Below are positions 46,275-55,991 of a DNA stretch of 64,000 nucleotides, in pieces. The DNA is taken from contig NZ_CP031841.1 of assembly GCF_003432385.1 (NCBI RefSeq), forward strand, positions 2,333,579 to 2,397,578, written 5' to 3'. Position 1 is the first letter of the stretch, and every line of letters starts with the position of its first letter. A program made the translations under genes and the position numbers. The notes under the pieces are model-generated. The model worked only from the letters and a program-made list of their open reading frames with translations, searched no databases and was not told the DNA's origin. This DNA is from Breoghania sp. L-A4 (GTDB lineage: Bacteria > Pseudomonadota > Alphaproteobacteria > Rhizobiales > Stappiaceae).

Positions 46275-47123
46275 TCATTCCGGAACAAGCCAGTCGATGA
46301 AATGACGCGCGCCGCTGCTTTGCGCCAGCGTCTTCGTCAGCCAGGGCATTGCCATGCGCAGCGAGGCCTCCAGTGTCCACGGCGGATTGATGATCAGCAT
46401 GCCGCAGGATTTCATCGGCCCGTTGGTGGAGGCGCGCCCCACATTCAACTCGACGCGCAGGATGTTGCGGATGCCTGTGTCGATCATCATCTGATAAAAA
46501 TGGTTGATCGTCGTCTGCGTCTTGATCGGATACCAGGCGGCGTAGGTGCCGTTCGACCAGCGCCGGGTCGCCTTGAACAGGGCGCTGGCGAGATGGACGT
46601 ATTCGTCAGTGTCCTCAAACGCCGGATCGATCAGAACCGCGCCGCGCTTTTCCTTCGGCGGCACGAAACTGCGCATCGCCAGCCAGGCGTCGAGCTCGAT
46701 GAGCTTGATCTGGTGATCGCCGCCATAGCGTGCTGCCAGAGTCGCCTGATCGTCAGGGTGCAACTCGACCAGTGTCAGCCGGTCTTGCTTGCGCGCAAGC
46801 CTGCGGGCGATTTCCGGAGAACCCGGGTACCGGGTCAACGGCCCGTCGGGGTTGAGCGCGCGCACCACGTCAAGATAGGGCGCGAGCACCGCGGCGACAG
46901 GCGCCGGCGGTTTGGCCGCCATCAGACGGCCGATGCCGTCGCGCCATTCGCCGGTCTTCTGCGCCTCCACGCTGCCGAGATCATAGACGCCGATGCCGGC
47001 GTGGCTGTCGATCAGCCGGAAGGCGGATTCCTTGCCCTTGAGATGTTCGACGATGGCGGCAAGGACAATGTGCTTGAGCACATCGGCGAAGTTTCCCGCG
47101 TGGTAGGCGTGGCGATAGTTCAT
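46275..47123 (-). CDS. rlmJ: RlmJ, 23S rRNA A2030 N6-methyltransferase
   Basis: A 282-residue methyltransferase with the diagnostic start MNYRHAYHAGNFADVLKH and SAM region RLIDSHAGIGVYDL. The catalytic motif, usually DPPY or DPPF, reads DPAF at 166-169, an Ala in place of the second Pro. It methylates A2030 (E. coli numbering) of 23S rRNA. The ATG at 47123 was chosen to match the conserved N-terminus. Confidence 0.88.
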   Translation of the reverse strand: MNYRHAYHAGNFADVLKHIVLAAIVEHLKGKESAFRLIDSHAGIGVYDLGSVEAQKTGEWRDGIGRLMAAKPPAPVAAVLAPYLDVVRALNPDGPLTRYPGSPEIARRLARKQDRLTLVELHPDDQATLAARYGGDHQIKLIELDAWLAMRSFVPPKEKRGAVLIDPAFEDTDEYVHLASALFKATRRWSNGTYAAWYPIKTQTTINHFYQMMIDTGIRNILRVELNVGRASTNGPMKSCGMLIINPPWTLEASLRMAMPWLTKTLAQSSGARHFIDWLVPE

Positions 47124-47254
47124 CTGGGGCGCGTTTCTGTCGGGTCTGGAGGACACGTCGGTCCGGGAGCGATGCTGCGCCGGACCGGGATCCGGGATCT
47201 ATGGCGCTCACGCGCGGCAATGACAATCGTTCGTTTGTGCAAAAACGAGTGGTC

Positions 47255-48079
47255 TCAGCGCGCGGTCAGCTGTTGGCCGACAAAAAGCGTCGGTTTGCAG
47301 GCGATCCGGCGCGCGGTCAGCCGCGCGCACGTCTTTGCGGCATCCGCCGCATTGGGGAAGGGGCCCGCGAGCAGATGCGCGCTCAGGCTGCCGTTGGCCT
47401 GGTAGACGGAGGCGAGCGGCGACAGCGATCCGATAATCGACGATTCCGTCACCTTGAGCGCCGACCAGGCGCTTTCCACGTCGTCCAGTGAGGAATAACG
47501 GCCAAGATCAATTCCGAAGTTCGAACGCGGCGCGCTGCTCGAGCTGACCGGCGCCTGCGATGCTGGACGTTCGTCGTTGGACGCGGAGCGCCGCACGCCC
47601 GAGGGCAAGCGGCTTATCCCGGCGGACGGCACCGTATGCTGGGCATTCGGCGCCTGCGCCTCGAGCTCGTTGACCCGGATGGAAAGCTGCTCATTGAGAT
47701 GCCGCATGGCCTCCGAGGAGCGGCGCAACGCAATGATCTCATGGCGGAGCGTCTTCAACTCCACGTCCATCCGGTTGGACAGCGCGTTGGATTCCGGGGA
47801 GGAGGCCTCGAATATGTCGAACCGCTGGCGGGGAACCCCGCCACGGGTACCGTTGCGGGTGCCGATATTCGCGGTCGTCGTCACATCGCCGCCCGGCGGC
47901 AGCGGGATTTGCGCGTAGGAGGCCTCCAGATCAACGTCATCGATACGGAACTGGAAAGCAGAGACCGCGAACAGAAACGCCATCAATGCACAGAATCCCC
48001 AGCCGGAAATCAGCAATGCGGGACGGACCCGTTCATTGCCTTTGAACAGCTGACGAAGTTGGGACTTTTTCTTCTGCAC
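47255..48079 (-). CDS. Membrane-anchored hypothetical protein with C-terminal SPOR-like domain
   Basis: A 274-residue protein starting at GTG: a short basic N-terminus, one transmembrane helix (about residues 20-42), a coiled-coil segment (about 105-140, MDVELKTLRHEIIALRRSSE), a Ser/Pro-rich linker and a C-terminal segment resembling a SPOR domain (GSLSAHLLAGPFPNAADAAK). SPOR domains bind denuded peptidoglycan at division sites. Name and exact role unknown. Divergent from glmU, which makes a cell-wall precursor. Confidence 0.68.
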   Translation of the reverse strand: MQKKKSQLRQLFKGNERVRPALLISGWGFCALMAFLFAVSAFQFRIDDVDLEASYAQIPLPPGGDVTTTANIGTRNGTRGGVPRQRFDIFEASSPESNALSNRMDVELKTLRHEIIALRRSSEAMRHLNEQLSIRVNELEAQAPNAQHTVPSAGISRLPSGVRRSASNDERPASQAPVSSSSAPRSNFGIDLGRYSSLDDVESAWSALKVTESSIIGSLSPLASVYQANGSLSAHLLAGPFPNAADAAKTCARLTARRIACKPTLFVGQQLTAR

Positions 48080-48315
48080 GAACTCGCACCGGCTTCCTGA
48101 ACCGAATCAACGAAACAGTCCTTCTGTCATCTGAACGCGAAACAAGATCCCGAACAAGACAGGAAGAACGATTAGTCGTTAGAAAACGGCATGTTCGCCG
48201 CAAGCTAACCTTCTGTTACAGCGTCATGGTAATGCTGATCCGCGAAAGCCCGTAATCGCCGCGGATGCATGACCACCTGACACCCTTATATATCTGTTGT
48301 ATTGACAGGGCCTTT

Positions 48316-49689
48316 ATGGCCGAAAAACTTGAGACACCGATGAGCGCACGCACCTGTCTGATCGTCATCCTCGCCGCCGGCCTCGGCACCCGGATGCGCT
48401 CGAAGACCCCGAAAGTCCTGCATCCCGTCGGCGGTCGGCCGATGCTGGCGCATGTGATCGCCACCGCGCATCAGGCGGGCGCGGACCGTCTTGCGGTGGT
48501 GTGCGGGCCGGATATGCCGCAGGTGGCTGATCTTGTGGGCGCGGCCGGCATGCCCGCCACGCTGCACGTCCAGCATGAGCGCAAGGGAACCGGACATGCG
48601 GTTCTGGCGGCGCGCGCGGCGCTGGAGCGGGCGGCCGACGACGTGCTGGTGCTGTTCGGGGACACGCCTCTGATTACCCCCGGCTCCATCATGCGGGTGC
48701 GCGAAGCGCTGGCGGGTGGCGCCGATCTCGCGGTGCTGGGCTTTGAGGCGGCCGACCCCACCGGCTATGGCCGGCTTCTGGTCAAGGGCGGCCGGCTTGT
48801 CGCCATCCGCGAGGAAAAGGATGCAAGCGATTCAGAACGCTTGGTCACTCTTTGCAATTCGGGCGTCATGGGATTTTCGGGCAGCCTGCTGCCGGAGTTG
48901 CTCGACGCCATCGGCAATCGCAACGCGCAGGGCGAATATTATCTCACCGATGCGGTGGAGATCGCCAACGCGCGCGGCCACACCGTGGTCGCGGAAACCG
49001 GGCATGCGGACGAGGTTCTGGGCGTCAACAACCGCGCCCAACTGGCGCAATGCGAGGCGATCTTCCAGGTTCGTGCCCGCCATGCCGCGATGCTCGGCGG
49101 CGCCACGCTGATCGCGCCCGAGACCGTTTTCTTTTCCCATGACACGAAGCTGGGCGCGGACGTGCTGATCGAACCGAATGTCGTGTTCGGTCCCGCTGTC
49201 ATTGTCGAGGACGGCGCGACGATCCGCGCTTTCAGCCATGTCGAGGGCGCGCATGTGAAGTCCGGCGCCGTCGTCGGTCCCTATGCCCGGTTGCGCCCGG
49301 GAGCGGATGTGGGCGAAAACGTCCGTATCGGCAATTTCGTCGAGGTGAAGAAGGCGGTGCTGGAGGCCGGCGCCAAGGTCAATCATCTCAGCTACATCGG
49401 CGACGCCCGGGTGGGTGCCGGCGCCAACGTCGGCGCGGGCACCATCACCTGCAACTATGACGGTTTCTCCAAGGCGCACACGGATATCGGCGCGGGCGCC
49501 TTCATCGGATCCAATTCGGCGCTTGTCGCGCCGGTGGCGGTTGGCGATGGCGCGATTGTCGCCGCCGGCAGTGTCATCGTCGATGACGTGCCGGCGGACG
49601 CCTTCGCCGTGGCGCGTGGCCGCCAGGCGGTCAAGCCGGGCTGGGCCGCCGCCTTCCGCGCGGCCAGGCGGAAGAAGCCGAAGGACTGA
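48316..49689 (+). CDS. glmU: GlmU, bifunctional GlcNAc-1-P uridylyltransferase/GlcN-1-P acetyltransferase
   Basis: A 457-residue two-domain enzyme: an N-terminal nucleotidyltransferase (VILAAGLGTRMRSKTPKVL; FGDTPLI) and a C-terminal left-handed beta-helix acetyltransferase (GNFVEVKKAVLEAGAKVNHL; GAGTITCNYDG). It makes UDP-GlcNAc for peptidoglycan and lipopolysaccharide. ATG 48316 gives a length near E. coli GlmU (456); ATG 48340 is an alternative. glmS follows. Confidence 0.96.
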   Translation: MAEKLETPMSARTCLIVILAAGLGTRMRSKTPKVLHPVGGRPMLAHVIATAHQAGADRLAVVCGPDMPQVADLVGAAGMPATLHVQHERKGTGHAVLAARAALERAADDVLVLFGDTPLITPGSIMRVREALAGGADLAVLGFEAADPTGYGRLLVKGGRLVAIREEKDASDSERLVTLCNSGVMGFSGSLLPELLDAIGNRNAQGEYYLTDAVEIANARGHTVVAETGHADEVLGVNNRAQLAQCEAIFQVRARHAAMLGGATLIAPETVFFSHDTKLGADVLIEPNVVFGPAVIVEDGATIRAFSHVEGAHVKSGAVVGPYARLRPGADVGENVRIGNFVEVKKAVLEAGAKVNHLSYIGDARVGAGANVGAGTITCNYDGFSKAHTDIGAGAFIGSNSALVAPVAVGDGAIVAAGSVIVDDVPADAFAVARGRQAVKPGWAAAFRAARRKKPKD

Positions 49690-49711
49690 GACGAGGCCCT
49701 CGGGCCTTGTC
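49690..49711 (+). terminator. Terminator-like stem-loop after glmU
   Basis: GACGAGGCCC (49690-49699) pairs with GGGCCTTGTC (49702-49711), one wobble, two-base gap, followed by ATTTCTT. It lies directly after the glmU stop and separates it from glmS, which then needs its own promoter in the 255-bp gap. Confidence 0.65.
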
Positions 49712-49966
49712 ATTTCTTGAAACAACGTTTGATTTCAATTCGCACGGTGCCGCCCGTTAAACGTGGTGCCGAACGCGGAGCAGACCGGTGCGGGCCGCCC
49801 GGCTGGAACAAGCGACACGGATGAATGCCGGTGCGCTGAGCGCCGGAAGGCAGGAGGCGGCGGGCGCGTGAGCGTTGTCCCGCCCTTGATTGCCGCGAGG
49901 AATTGAAACGGAAGCGGCTGGCGTCATTGCGATGACGGCGGCCGGTCCGGCGAAAGGGTTTGAAGC

Positions 49967-51793
49967 ATGTGCGGTATCGTCGGAATTCTGGGTCGCGAGC
50001 CGGTGGCGCCGCTGCTCGTTGACGCGTTGAAGCGGCTGGAATATCGCGGCTATGATTCCGCCGGCGTCGCCACGCTGGAGGCGGGGCAGCTCATGCGGCT
50101 GCGCGCGGAAGGAAAGCTGCGCAATCTGGAAGCGAAGCTGCCCGGCGCGGGCCTGATGGGCCATTCCGGCATCGGCCATACCCGTTGGGCCACCCATGGC
50201 GCGCCGACGGAGAGAAACGCCCACCCGCACAAGGCCGCGGGCGTTTCCATCGTCCACAACGGCATCATCGAGAATTTCGCCGAGCTGCGCACCGAGCTCG
50301 AGCAGACCGGCGTGGTGTTCGAGACGGAAACCGACACGGAGGTCGTGGGCCATCTGGTCGCGGCCGGTCTCAAGGCGGGGCTGGAGCCGGCGCCCGCCGT
50401 CCAGCAGGCGCTGGTGCGGCTGGAGGGTGCGTTTGCGCTGGCGATCCTGTTCGAAGGCCACGACGATCTGCTGATCGGCGCGCGCCGCGGCAATCCGCTG
50501 GCGGTCGGCTATGGCGACGGTGAGATGTATCTCGGCTCCGACGCCATCGCGCTGTCGCCCTTCACCAGCCGCATCGCCTATCTCGAGGACGGTGACTGGG
50601 TGGTGGTGACCCGCGAGGGCGCCGTCATCCGCGACGAAAGCGGCGCGGTGGTCGACCGCCCCATACAGATCTCGTCGATGAGCCGCTCGCTGGTGGAGAA
50701 GGGCAACTACCGGCACTTCATGGCCAAGGAGATCCACGAGCAGCCGGAAGTCGTCAGCCACACCCTGGCGCATTATCTCGATCTGAGCCGCATGGAAACC
50801 CGGCTGCCGAACGGCCTGCCGTTCGATTTCAAGGATCTCGACCGTGTCGTCATCACGGCCTGCGGCACGGCCTATTACGCGGGCCTTGTCGCCAAATACT
50901 GGTTCGAGAAGCTGGCGCGCCTGCCGGTCGACATCGATATCGCCTCGGAGTTCCGCTATCGCGAGACGCCGCTGAAGCCCGGCGGTCTGGCGGTGTTCAT
51001 CTCGCAGTCGGGCGAGACGGCGGACACGCTGGCGTCCTTGCGTTACTGCCGCTCGCAGGGCCAGCACATCGCCTCCGTGGTCAACGTGCTGGAATCCACC
51101 ATCGCGCGGGAATCCGATGTGGTGCTGCCGACGCTGGCGGGCCCCGAAATCGGCGTCGCCTCGACGAAGGCCTTTACCTGTCAGCTCGCGGTCCTCGCCT
51201 CGCTCGCGGTCGCCGCAGGCCGGGCGCGCGGCGTGCTCGACGCAGAGGATGAGGCCCGGCTGGTGCGCGCGCTCTCGGAAATACCGAAATTCATGGTCGA
51301 GGCGCTCAAGCTGGAGCCGGAGACCGAAATCCTGGCGCGCACGCTCGCCAAGGCCAGCGACGTGCTGTATCTCGGCCGCGGCTCCAGCTTCCCGATCGCC
51401 ATGGAAGGCGCGCTGAAGCTGAAGGAAATCTCCTACATCCATGCCGAAGGCTACGCGGCTGGCGAACTCAAGCACGGCCCCATCGCGCTGATCGACGAAA
51501 CCATGCCGGTCATCGTTATCGCGCCGCATGACAGGATCTTTGAGAAAACCGTCTCCAACATGCAGGAAGTCGCGGCGCGCGGCGGCCGCATCATCCTGAT
51601 CACCGACGAGGACGGCGCCAAGGCCGCATCGGTTGCGTCGATGGAAACGCTGGTGCTGCCGCAGATGCCGGCCACCATCGCTCCGATCGTCAACGCCATC
51701 CCGATCCAGTTGCTGGCCTATCACACGGCCGTCTTCATGGGCACGGACGTGGATCAGCCGCGCAATCTGGCGAAATCGGTCACCGTCGAATAA
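49967..51793 (+). CDS. glmS: GlmS, glutamine-fructose-6-phosphate aminotransferase
   Basis: A 608-residue amidotransferase. After Met removal the N-terminal nucleophile is Cys2 (MCGIVGILGRE) of the glutaminase domain; two SIS sugar-isomerase domains follow (ITACGTAYYAG; ISQSGETADTL) with the conserved C-terminus NLAKSVTVE. It makes glucosamine-6-phosphate, the first step towards the GlmU product. Length matches E. coli GlmS (609). Confidence 0.97.
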   Translation: MCGIVGILGREPVAPLLVDALKRLEYRGYDSAGVATLEAGQLMRLRAEGKLRNLEAKLPGAGLMGHSGIGHTRWATHGAPTERNAHPHKAAGVSIVHNGIIENFAELRTELEQTGVVFETETDTEVVGHLVAAGLKAGLEPAPAVQQALVRLEGAFALAILFEGHDDLLIGARRGNPLAVGYGDGEMYLGSDAIALSPFTSRIAYLEDGDWVVVTREGAVIRDESGAVVDRPIQISSMSRSLVEKGNYRHFMAKEIHEQPEVVSHTLAHYLDLSRMETRLPNGLPFDFKDLDRVVITACGTAYYAGLVAKYWFEKLARLPVDIDIASEFRYRETPLKPGGLAVFISQSGETADTLASLRYCRSQGQHIASVVNVLESTIARESDVVLPTLAGPEIGVASTKAFTCQLAVLASLAVAAGRARGVLDAEDEARLVRALSEIPKFMVEALKLEPETEILARTLAKASDVLYLGRGSSFPIAMEGALKLKEISYIHAEGYAAGELKHGPIALIDETMPVIVIAPHDRIFEKTVSNMQEVAARGGRIILITDEDGAKAASVASMETLVLPQMPATIAPIVNAIPIQLLAYHTAVFMGTDVDQPRNLAKSVTVE

Positions 51794-51801
51794 TGCGCCG
51801 C

Positions 51802-51826
51802 GCGCCGGCCGCTGTCCGGCCGGCGC
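51802..51826. terminator. Stem-loop between convergent glmS and DUF454 genes
   Basis: GCGCCGGCCG (51802-51811) pairs perfectly with CGGCCGGCGC (51817-51826) around a five-base loop, nine bases after the glmS stop. Likely a shared terminator of the converging genes, though no T-run follows. Confidence 0.6.
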
Positions 51827-51859
51827 CGCTTGCGGATCAGCGGTGAGAGCCCGGAGCGA

Positions 51860-52275
51860 TCACGATGCCGGCCCCGAGGGCCGCGTCACGACGAAGGCCG
51901 CGCAGGCCAGCACGAAGCCCGCGCCCAGGATGAGCGCCAACGGATTGGCCTCGGCCGAATAGGCGAAGAGGCCGTAGCCGATCACCATCCCGGACAAGGC
52001 AAGGAGCTTTGCCGTCAGCGGATTGCGCCGTGCTCGATCCAGCGGCGCACCGGCGTGCCGAATTGCGGATGGTTCAGGATCCAGGTTTCCATGCGTTCGT
52101 TTGAACGCGCGAAGCACGGCACCGCGAGGATGAGGAAGATCGTCGTGGGCAGCAGCGGCAGCACCGCGCCGACGAGCCCGATGCCGACGAGGACGAATCC
52201 CAGCGCGCCATAAAACATCCGGCCGGATGCGGGGAGCCGGCTGCGCCGCTTGCTGGGCGGAGGACGCTGCGTCAC
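51860..52275 (-). CDS. YbaN/DUF454-family inner-membrane protein (frameshifted in this sequence)
   Basis: With one base restored, a 138-residue DUF454 membrane protein. The first part has FYGALGFVLVGIGLVGAVLP and ARSNERMETWILNHPQFG; the frame is lost after WIEHGAI at 52020-52021, and the other frame continues PLTAKLLALSGMVIGYGLFA to the stop at 51860. The break fits loss of one C from a CCC run on the coding strand. The start is GTG. Function of the family is not established. Confidence 0.72.
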
Positions 52276-52590
52276 GGGACGAGTCCAGGCGGGGCAGGTG
52301 GAGCGAAGCGGCCGAGTGGCTGAAAATTATGCAAGCGAATGGCCTTCCGGATGCCATAGAGTTTCTATTATGTAGGGATAGCTGGCATGTATGGCTAGAG
52401 TGAGCGGCCTGCGGGCTGGCATCCCCATACGGCACAAAACTTGCTCGATTTCTGAACGTTTGAGCGGTTCGTGCGTTGGTATTGCGTGCGATGGTGGCCT
52501 GATCGGCTCAACCTGCTCTCGGCAATCGCTCTTGGCGCTTCCGGCGCCGGCACATCACCTGGCTTGACGCCACCGTAGGACGACGCAATC
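52276..52590. other. Non-coding divergent region
   Basis: 315 bp between the leftward DUF454 gene and the rightward DUF502 gene. It should hold both promoters, and an AT-richer part lies at about 52340-52400. I see no gene, RNA or repeat in it. Confidence 0.4.
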
Positions 52591-53346
52591 TTGACCACCG
52601 AGCCCCATTCTCAGAAGTCGTCCGGCGCCATGACCCGACTGAGAAACTACTTTCTGACCGGCCTCGTCATCACGGGGCCGCTTGGCATCACCGCCTATCT
52701 CACGTGGTCGCTGATCCTGTGGGTCGACGGCTGGGTGAAGCCGTGGATTCCGATCCACTACAATCCCGATACCTATCTGCCCTTCGCCGTGCCCGGTTTC
52801 GGTCTGATCGTTTCCTTCTTCACGCTCACGATGATCGGCTTTCTGACGGCCAACATCGCGGGCCGCACGCTGATTTCCTATGGCGAGCAGATTCTCGGCC
52901 GCATGCCGGTGGTGCGGAATCTCTATCGCGGGCTGAAGCAGATTTTCGAAACCGCCCTGTCCCAGCGCGGCAACAGCTTCAAGAAGGCGGCGCTGATCGA
53001 ATACCCGCGCCATGGCCTCTGGGCCATCGTCTTTCTGGCGACCGGCACCAAGGGGGAGGTGGCGCATCTGCTCGGTGACGACCGGGAGCTCGTCAGCGTT
53101 TTCCTGCCAACGACGCCCAACCCCACCTCGGGCTTTCTGCTGTTCGTGCCGCGCGCCGATATCCTGGAACTCGATATGGGGGTTGAGGACGCCGCCAAGC
53201 TGGTGATTTCCGCCGGCCTCGTGGCGCCGGAATATCAGAAGAAGACGCGTGCGCTGGCGGATGACGCCAGGGCGAAGCAGGCGGACAAGGTGCCCGCGCC
53301 GGCAATCGAGCATGAGCGCGAAAGCGCCGACAGCCCGGCCGAATAG
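52591..53346 (+). CDS. DUF502-family membrane protein
   Basis: A protein of up to 251 residues with two N-terminal helices (about residues 22-45 and 65-90) and the DUF502 core (GRMPVVRNLYRGLKQIFETA; FLLFVPRADILELDMG). The TTG at 52591 has a weak GGACG upstream; the ATG at 52630 would give MTRLRNYFLTGL and is also plausible. The C-terminal 30 residues are charged and low in complexity. Function unknown. It converges with recG. Confidence 0.8.
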   Translation: MTTEPHSQKSSGAMTRLRNYFLTGLVITGPLGITAYLTWSLILWVDGWVKPWIPIHYNPDTYLPFAVPGFGLIVSFFTLTMIGFLTANIAGRTLISYGEQILGRMPVVRNLYRGLKQIFETALSQRGNSFKKAALIEYPRHGLWAIVFLATGTKGEVAHLLGDDRELVSVFLPTTPNPTSGFLLFVPRADILELDMGVEDAAKLVISAGLVAPEYQKKTRALADDARAKQADKVPAPAIEHERESADSPAE

Positions 53347-53348
53347 CG

Positions 53349-55450
53349 TCAGCCCGCGCGCAGCAGCCGGATCGCGTCGTCGCGCGAGAACAGATACAGC
53401 AGCACACGCAGCGCCTGGCCGCGCGGGCTCGTCAGCGCGGGTCTTTTTCCAGCACCAGCCGCGCGTCGTCGCGCGCCACGTCCATCAGGTCTCCATGCGC
53501 CTCGATGCTGGCGATGCGGAACCCCGGCAGGCCGCTTTGCCGTGTGCCCAGGATTTCGCCCTCTCCGCGCAGCCGCAGATCCTCCTCGGCGATCAGAAAA
53601 CCATCGTTGGTCTCGCGCATGATCTGCAGCCGCGCGCGTGACGTTTCCCCCAAGGGGCCCTTGTAGAGCAGCAGACAGGTCGATGGCTTGTCGCCCCGGC
53701 CCACGCGGCCGCGCAACTGGTGCAACTGGGCCAGCCCGAAGCGTTCCGCGTGCTCGATGACGATGATCGTCGCGTCGGGCACGTCCACGCCCACCTCGAT
53801 CACCGTGGTGGCGACCAGAACCTGTTTGGATCCGGCACGGAATTCCTCCATCGCCGCGTCTTTCTCCGCCGCGGACATGCGGCCATGCACCAGCGCGATC
53901 CGGTCGCCGAATTCCTGCCGAAGCGTCTCGAAGCGCTCCTCGGCCGCCGCCACGTCGAGCTTTTCGGATTCCTCGACCAGCGGGCAGACCCAGTAGACCT
54001 TCTCGCCGCGCGCCAGCAGCCCGTGCAGCCGCGCCACCACCTCATCGAGCCGGTCGAGCGACACGGAGCGGGTTTCGATCTCCTGCCGGCCCGCCGGCTT
54101 GTCGGTGAGCTGCGAGACATCCATGTCGCCGAAATAGGTCAGCACCAGCGTGCGCGGGATCGGCGTCGCCGTCATCACCAGCACGTCCACGCCGCGACCC
54201 TTCATCGACAGCGCCAGCCGCTGGTGCACGCCGAAACGGTGCTGCTCGTCGACCACCGCCACCGCGAGATTGTGGAACTCCACGGTGCTCTGGAACAACG
54301 CATGCGTGCCGATGAGAATGTCGATCTCGCCGGATGCGAGGCCTTCCAGAACCGCGCGGCGCTCGGCCGCCTTGGCCTTGCCGGTCAGCAGCGCGACGGT
54401 GAGTCCCGCCGCTTTGCACAGGGGTTCGATGGAGCGCAGGTGCTGACGGGCGAGAATTTCCGTCGGCGCCATCAGCGCCGCCTGTCCGCCCGCCTCGATG
54501 GCGGCCGCCATCGCCAGCAGCGCCACAACGGTCTTGCCCGCGCCCACGTCGCCCTGGAGCAGCCGCAGCATGCGCTCGGGCGCCGCCAGATCGGCCTCGA
54601 TCTCGGCCACGGCGGTTTGCTGGCCCGGCGTCAGGCTGAAGGGCAGGGCGGCCAGGATCTTGGCCTTGAGTTCGCCGGTGGCGATGCGCCGTACGCCGGC
54701 GACCTTGCGCATCTGCGCGCGCACCATGGCGAGCGCCAGCTGGCTGGCCAGATATTCGTCATACGCCAGCCGCGACCAGGCCGGCGAGGCCGGATCGATT
54801 TCCCTGGGCTCGTGCGGATGATGCACGGTTTCCAGCGCCGAGCGGAAGTCCGGCCAGTGATCGCGCGCCAGATGCGCCTCGGACAGCCATTCCGGCATCG
54901 GCGGCACATTGGCCAGCGCGCCGGCAATGGCCTTCTGCAGGGTTTTCGAGGCAAGTCCCGCGGTCATCGGATAGACCGGTTCCACCAGCAGCAGGCCGTC
55001 GAATTCCTCGCCCGTGACGATATGGTCCGGGTGCACCATTTGCGGCTGACCATTGAACCATTCGACCTTGCCGCTCACATAGCGGGTCTCGCCGACGGGT
55101 GCGGTGCGCTCCAGCCAGTCCTGGCGGGGATGGAAGAACACCAGCGCGATCTCGCCGGTGTCGTCATGGGCGAAGATGCGGTAGGGCGCGCGGCTGCCGC
55201 GCGGCACGGGCTGATGCCGGTCGATGCGCACCTTCAGCGTGACGATGGCGCCTTCCGCCGAATAGGCGATTCCCGGCTGATTGCGCCGGTCAATGACGGT
55301 GGACGGCAGATGGAACAGCAGATCGGCCACATGCGCGTCGCGCTCGCCTCCGACGCCGACAAGTGTGGCGATCAGCTTTTCGATCTTCGGCCCCACGCCG
55401 GGAAGCGTTGAGACGGGGGCAAACAGCGGGTCGAGCAGGGGCGGGCGCAT
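53349..55450 (-). CDS. recG: RecG, ATP-dependent DNA helicase (C-terminal frameshift in this sequence)
   Basis: With one base restored, 700 residues. It has an N-terminal wedge/OB domain (TLPGVGPKIEKL), Walker A (LLQGDVGAGKTVVA), the DEQH box (VVDEQHRFGVHQR) and motif VI (QLRGRVGRG). As read, the frame stops at 53432 after LVLEKDP; the adjacent frame supplies ALTSPRGQALRVLLYLFSRD to a stop at 53349, with one base apparently lost at 53438-53440. The ATG at 55450 matches the usual start. RecG reverses stalled forks and unwinds branched DNA. Confidence 0.92.
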
Positions 55451-55675
55451 GGAAAACTCGGCCGGATTTCGGAATCGCGTGTCAGGGCAACGGAGCGTCG
55501 GCGCATTTGGCACGGCAATTGTGCGCTTCGCAATGCCGATACCCATCGTGGTGCGTGGTATCAGGCGCTGACAGAGCGGAAACGCGGCGCTATACAGACG
55601 CGCGGCCCGGGCGCATCGGGCTCGCGGAACCGGACCCCTCCGCCGCCCGGGGCACCGATACAGACAACCGAGGAC

Positions 55676-55975
55676 ATGCCGATGACCGGAGTTAGCCGAT
55701 CCAGCGCGGGGCTCGATGTGCGCCGCAAGCGCATGCTCTATCGTTGCTGGCACCGCGGCATCAAGGAGATGGACCTTCTTCTGGGCGGTTACGCGCAGGC
55801 CAATCTCGAGACGCTTGATGACGGCGCGCTCGACCGGCTCGAGCATCTGATGGACGCAGGCGACAACGACCTTCTGGCCTGGTTCACCGGACGCGATCCG
55901 GTGCCGGCCGAATACGACACCGACATCTTCAAGGCGGTGGCCGACTTCCATGCGGCCAATGGCGGCGTGATCTGA
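55676..55975 (+). CDS. sdhE: SdhE, succinate dehydrogenase FAD assembly factor
   Basis: A 99-residue member of the SdhE/Sdh5 family with the conserved RGIKEMD motif (residues 27-33) and DLLAWFTGRDPVP. It assists covalent FAD attachment to SdhA. Placement between divergent recG and mfd is usual in Hyphomicrobiales. Confidence 0.9.
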   Translation: MPMTGVSRSSAGLDVRRKRMLYRCWHRGIKEMDLLLGGYAQANLETLDDGALDRLEHLMDAGDNDLLAWFTGRDPVPAEYDTDIFKAVADFHAANGGVI

Positions 55976-55991
55976 CACTACCTGCGATGTC

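Noticed and set aside
49712-49966. Possible glmS ribozyme upstream of glmS
   Set aside because: That ribozyme class is known from Gram-positive relatives, and I could not see its conserved core here.
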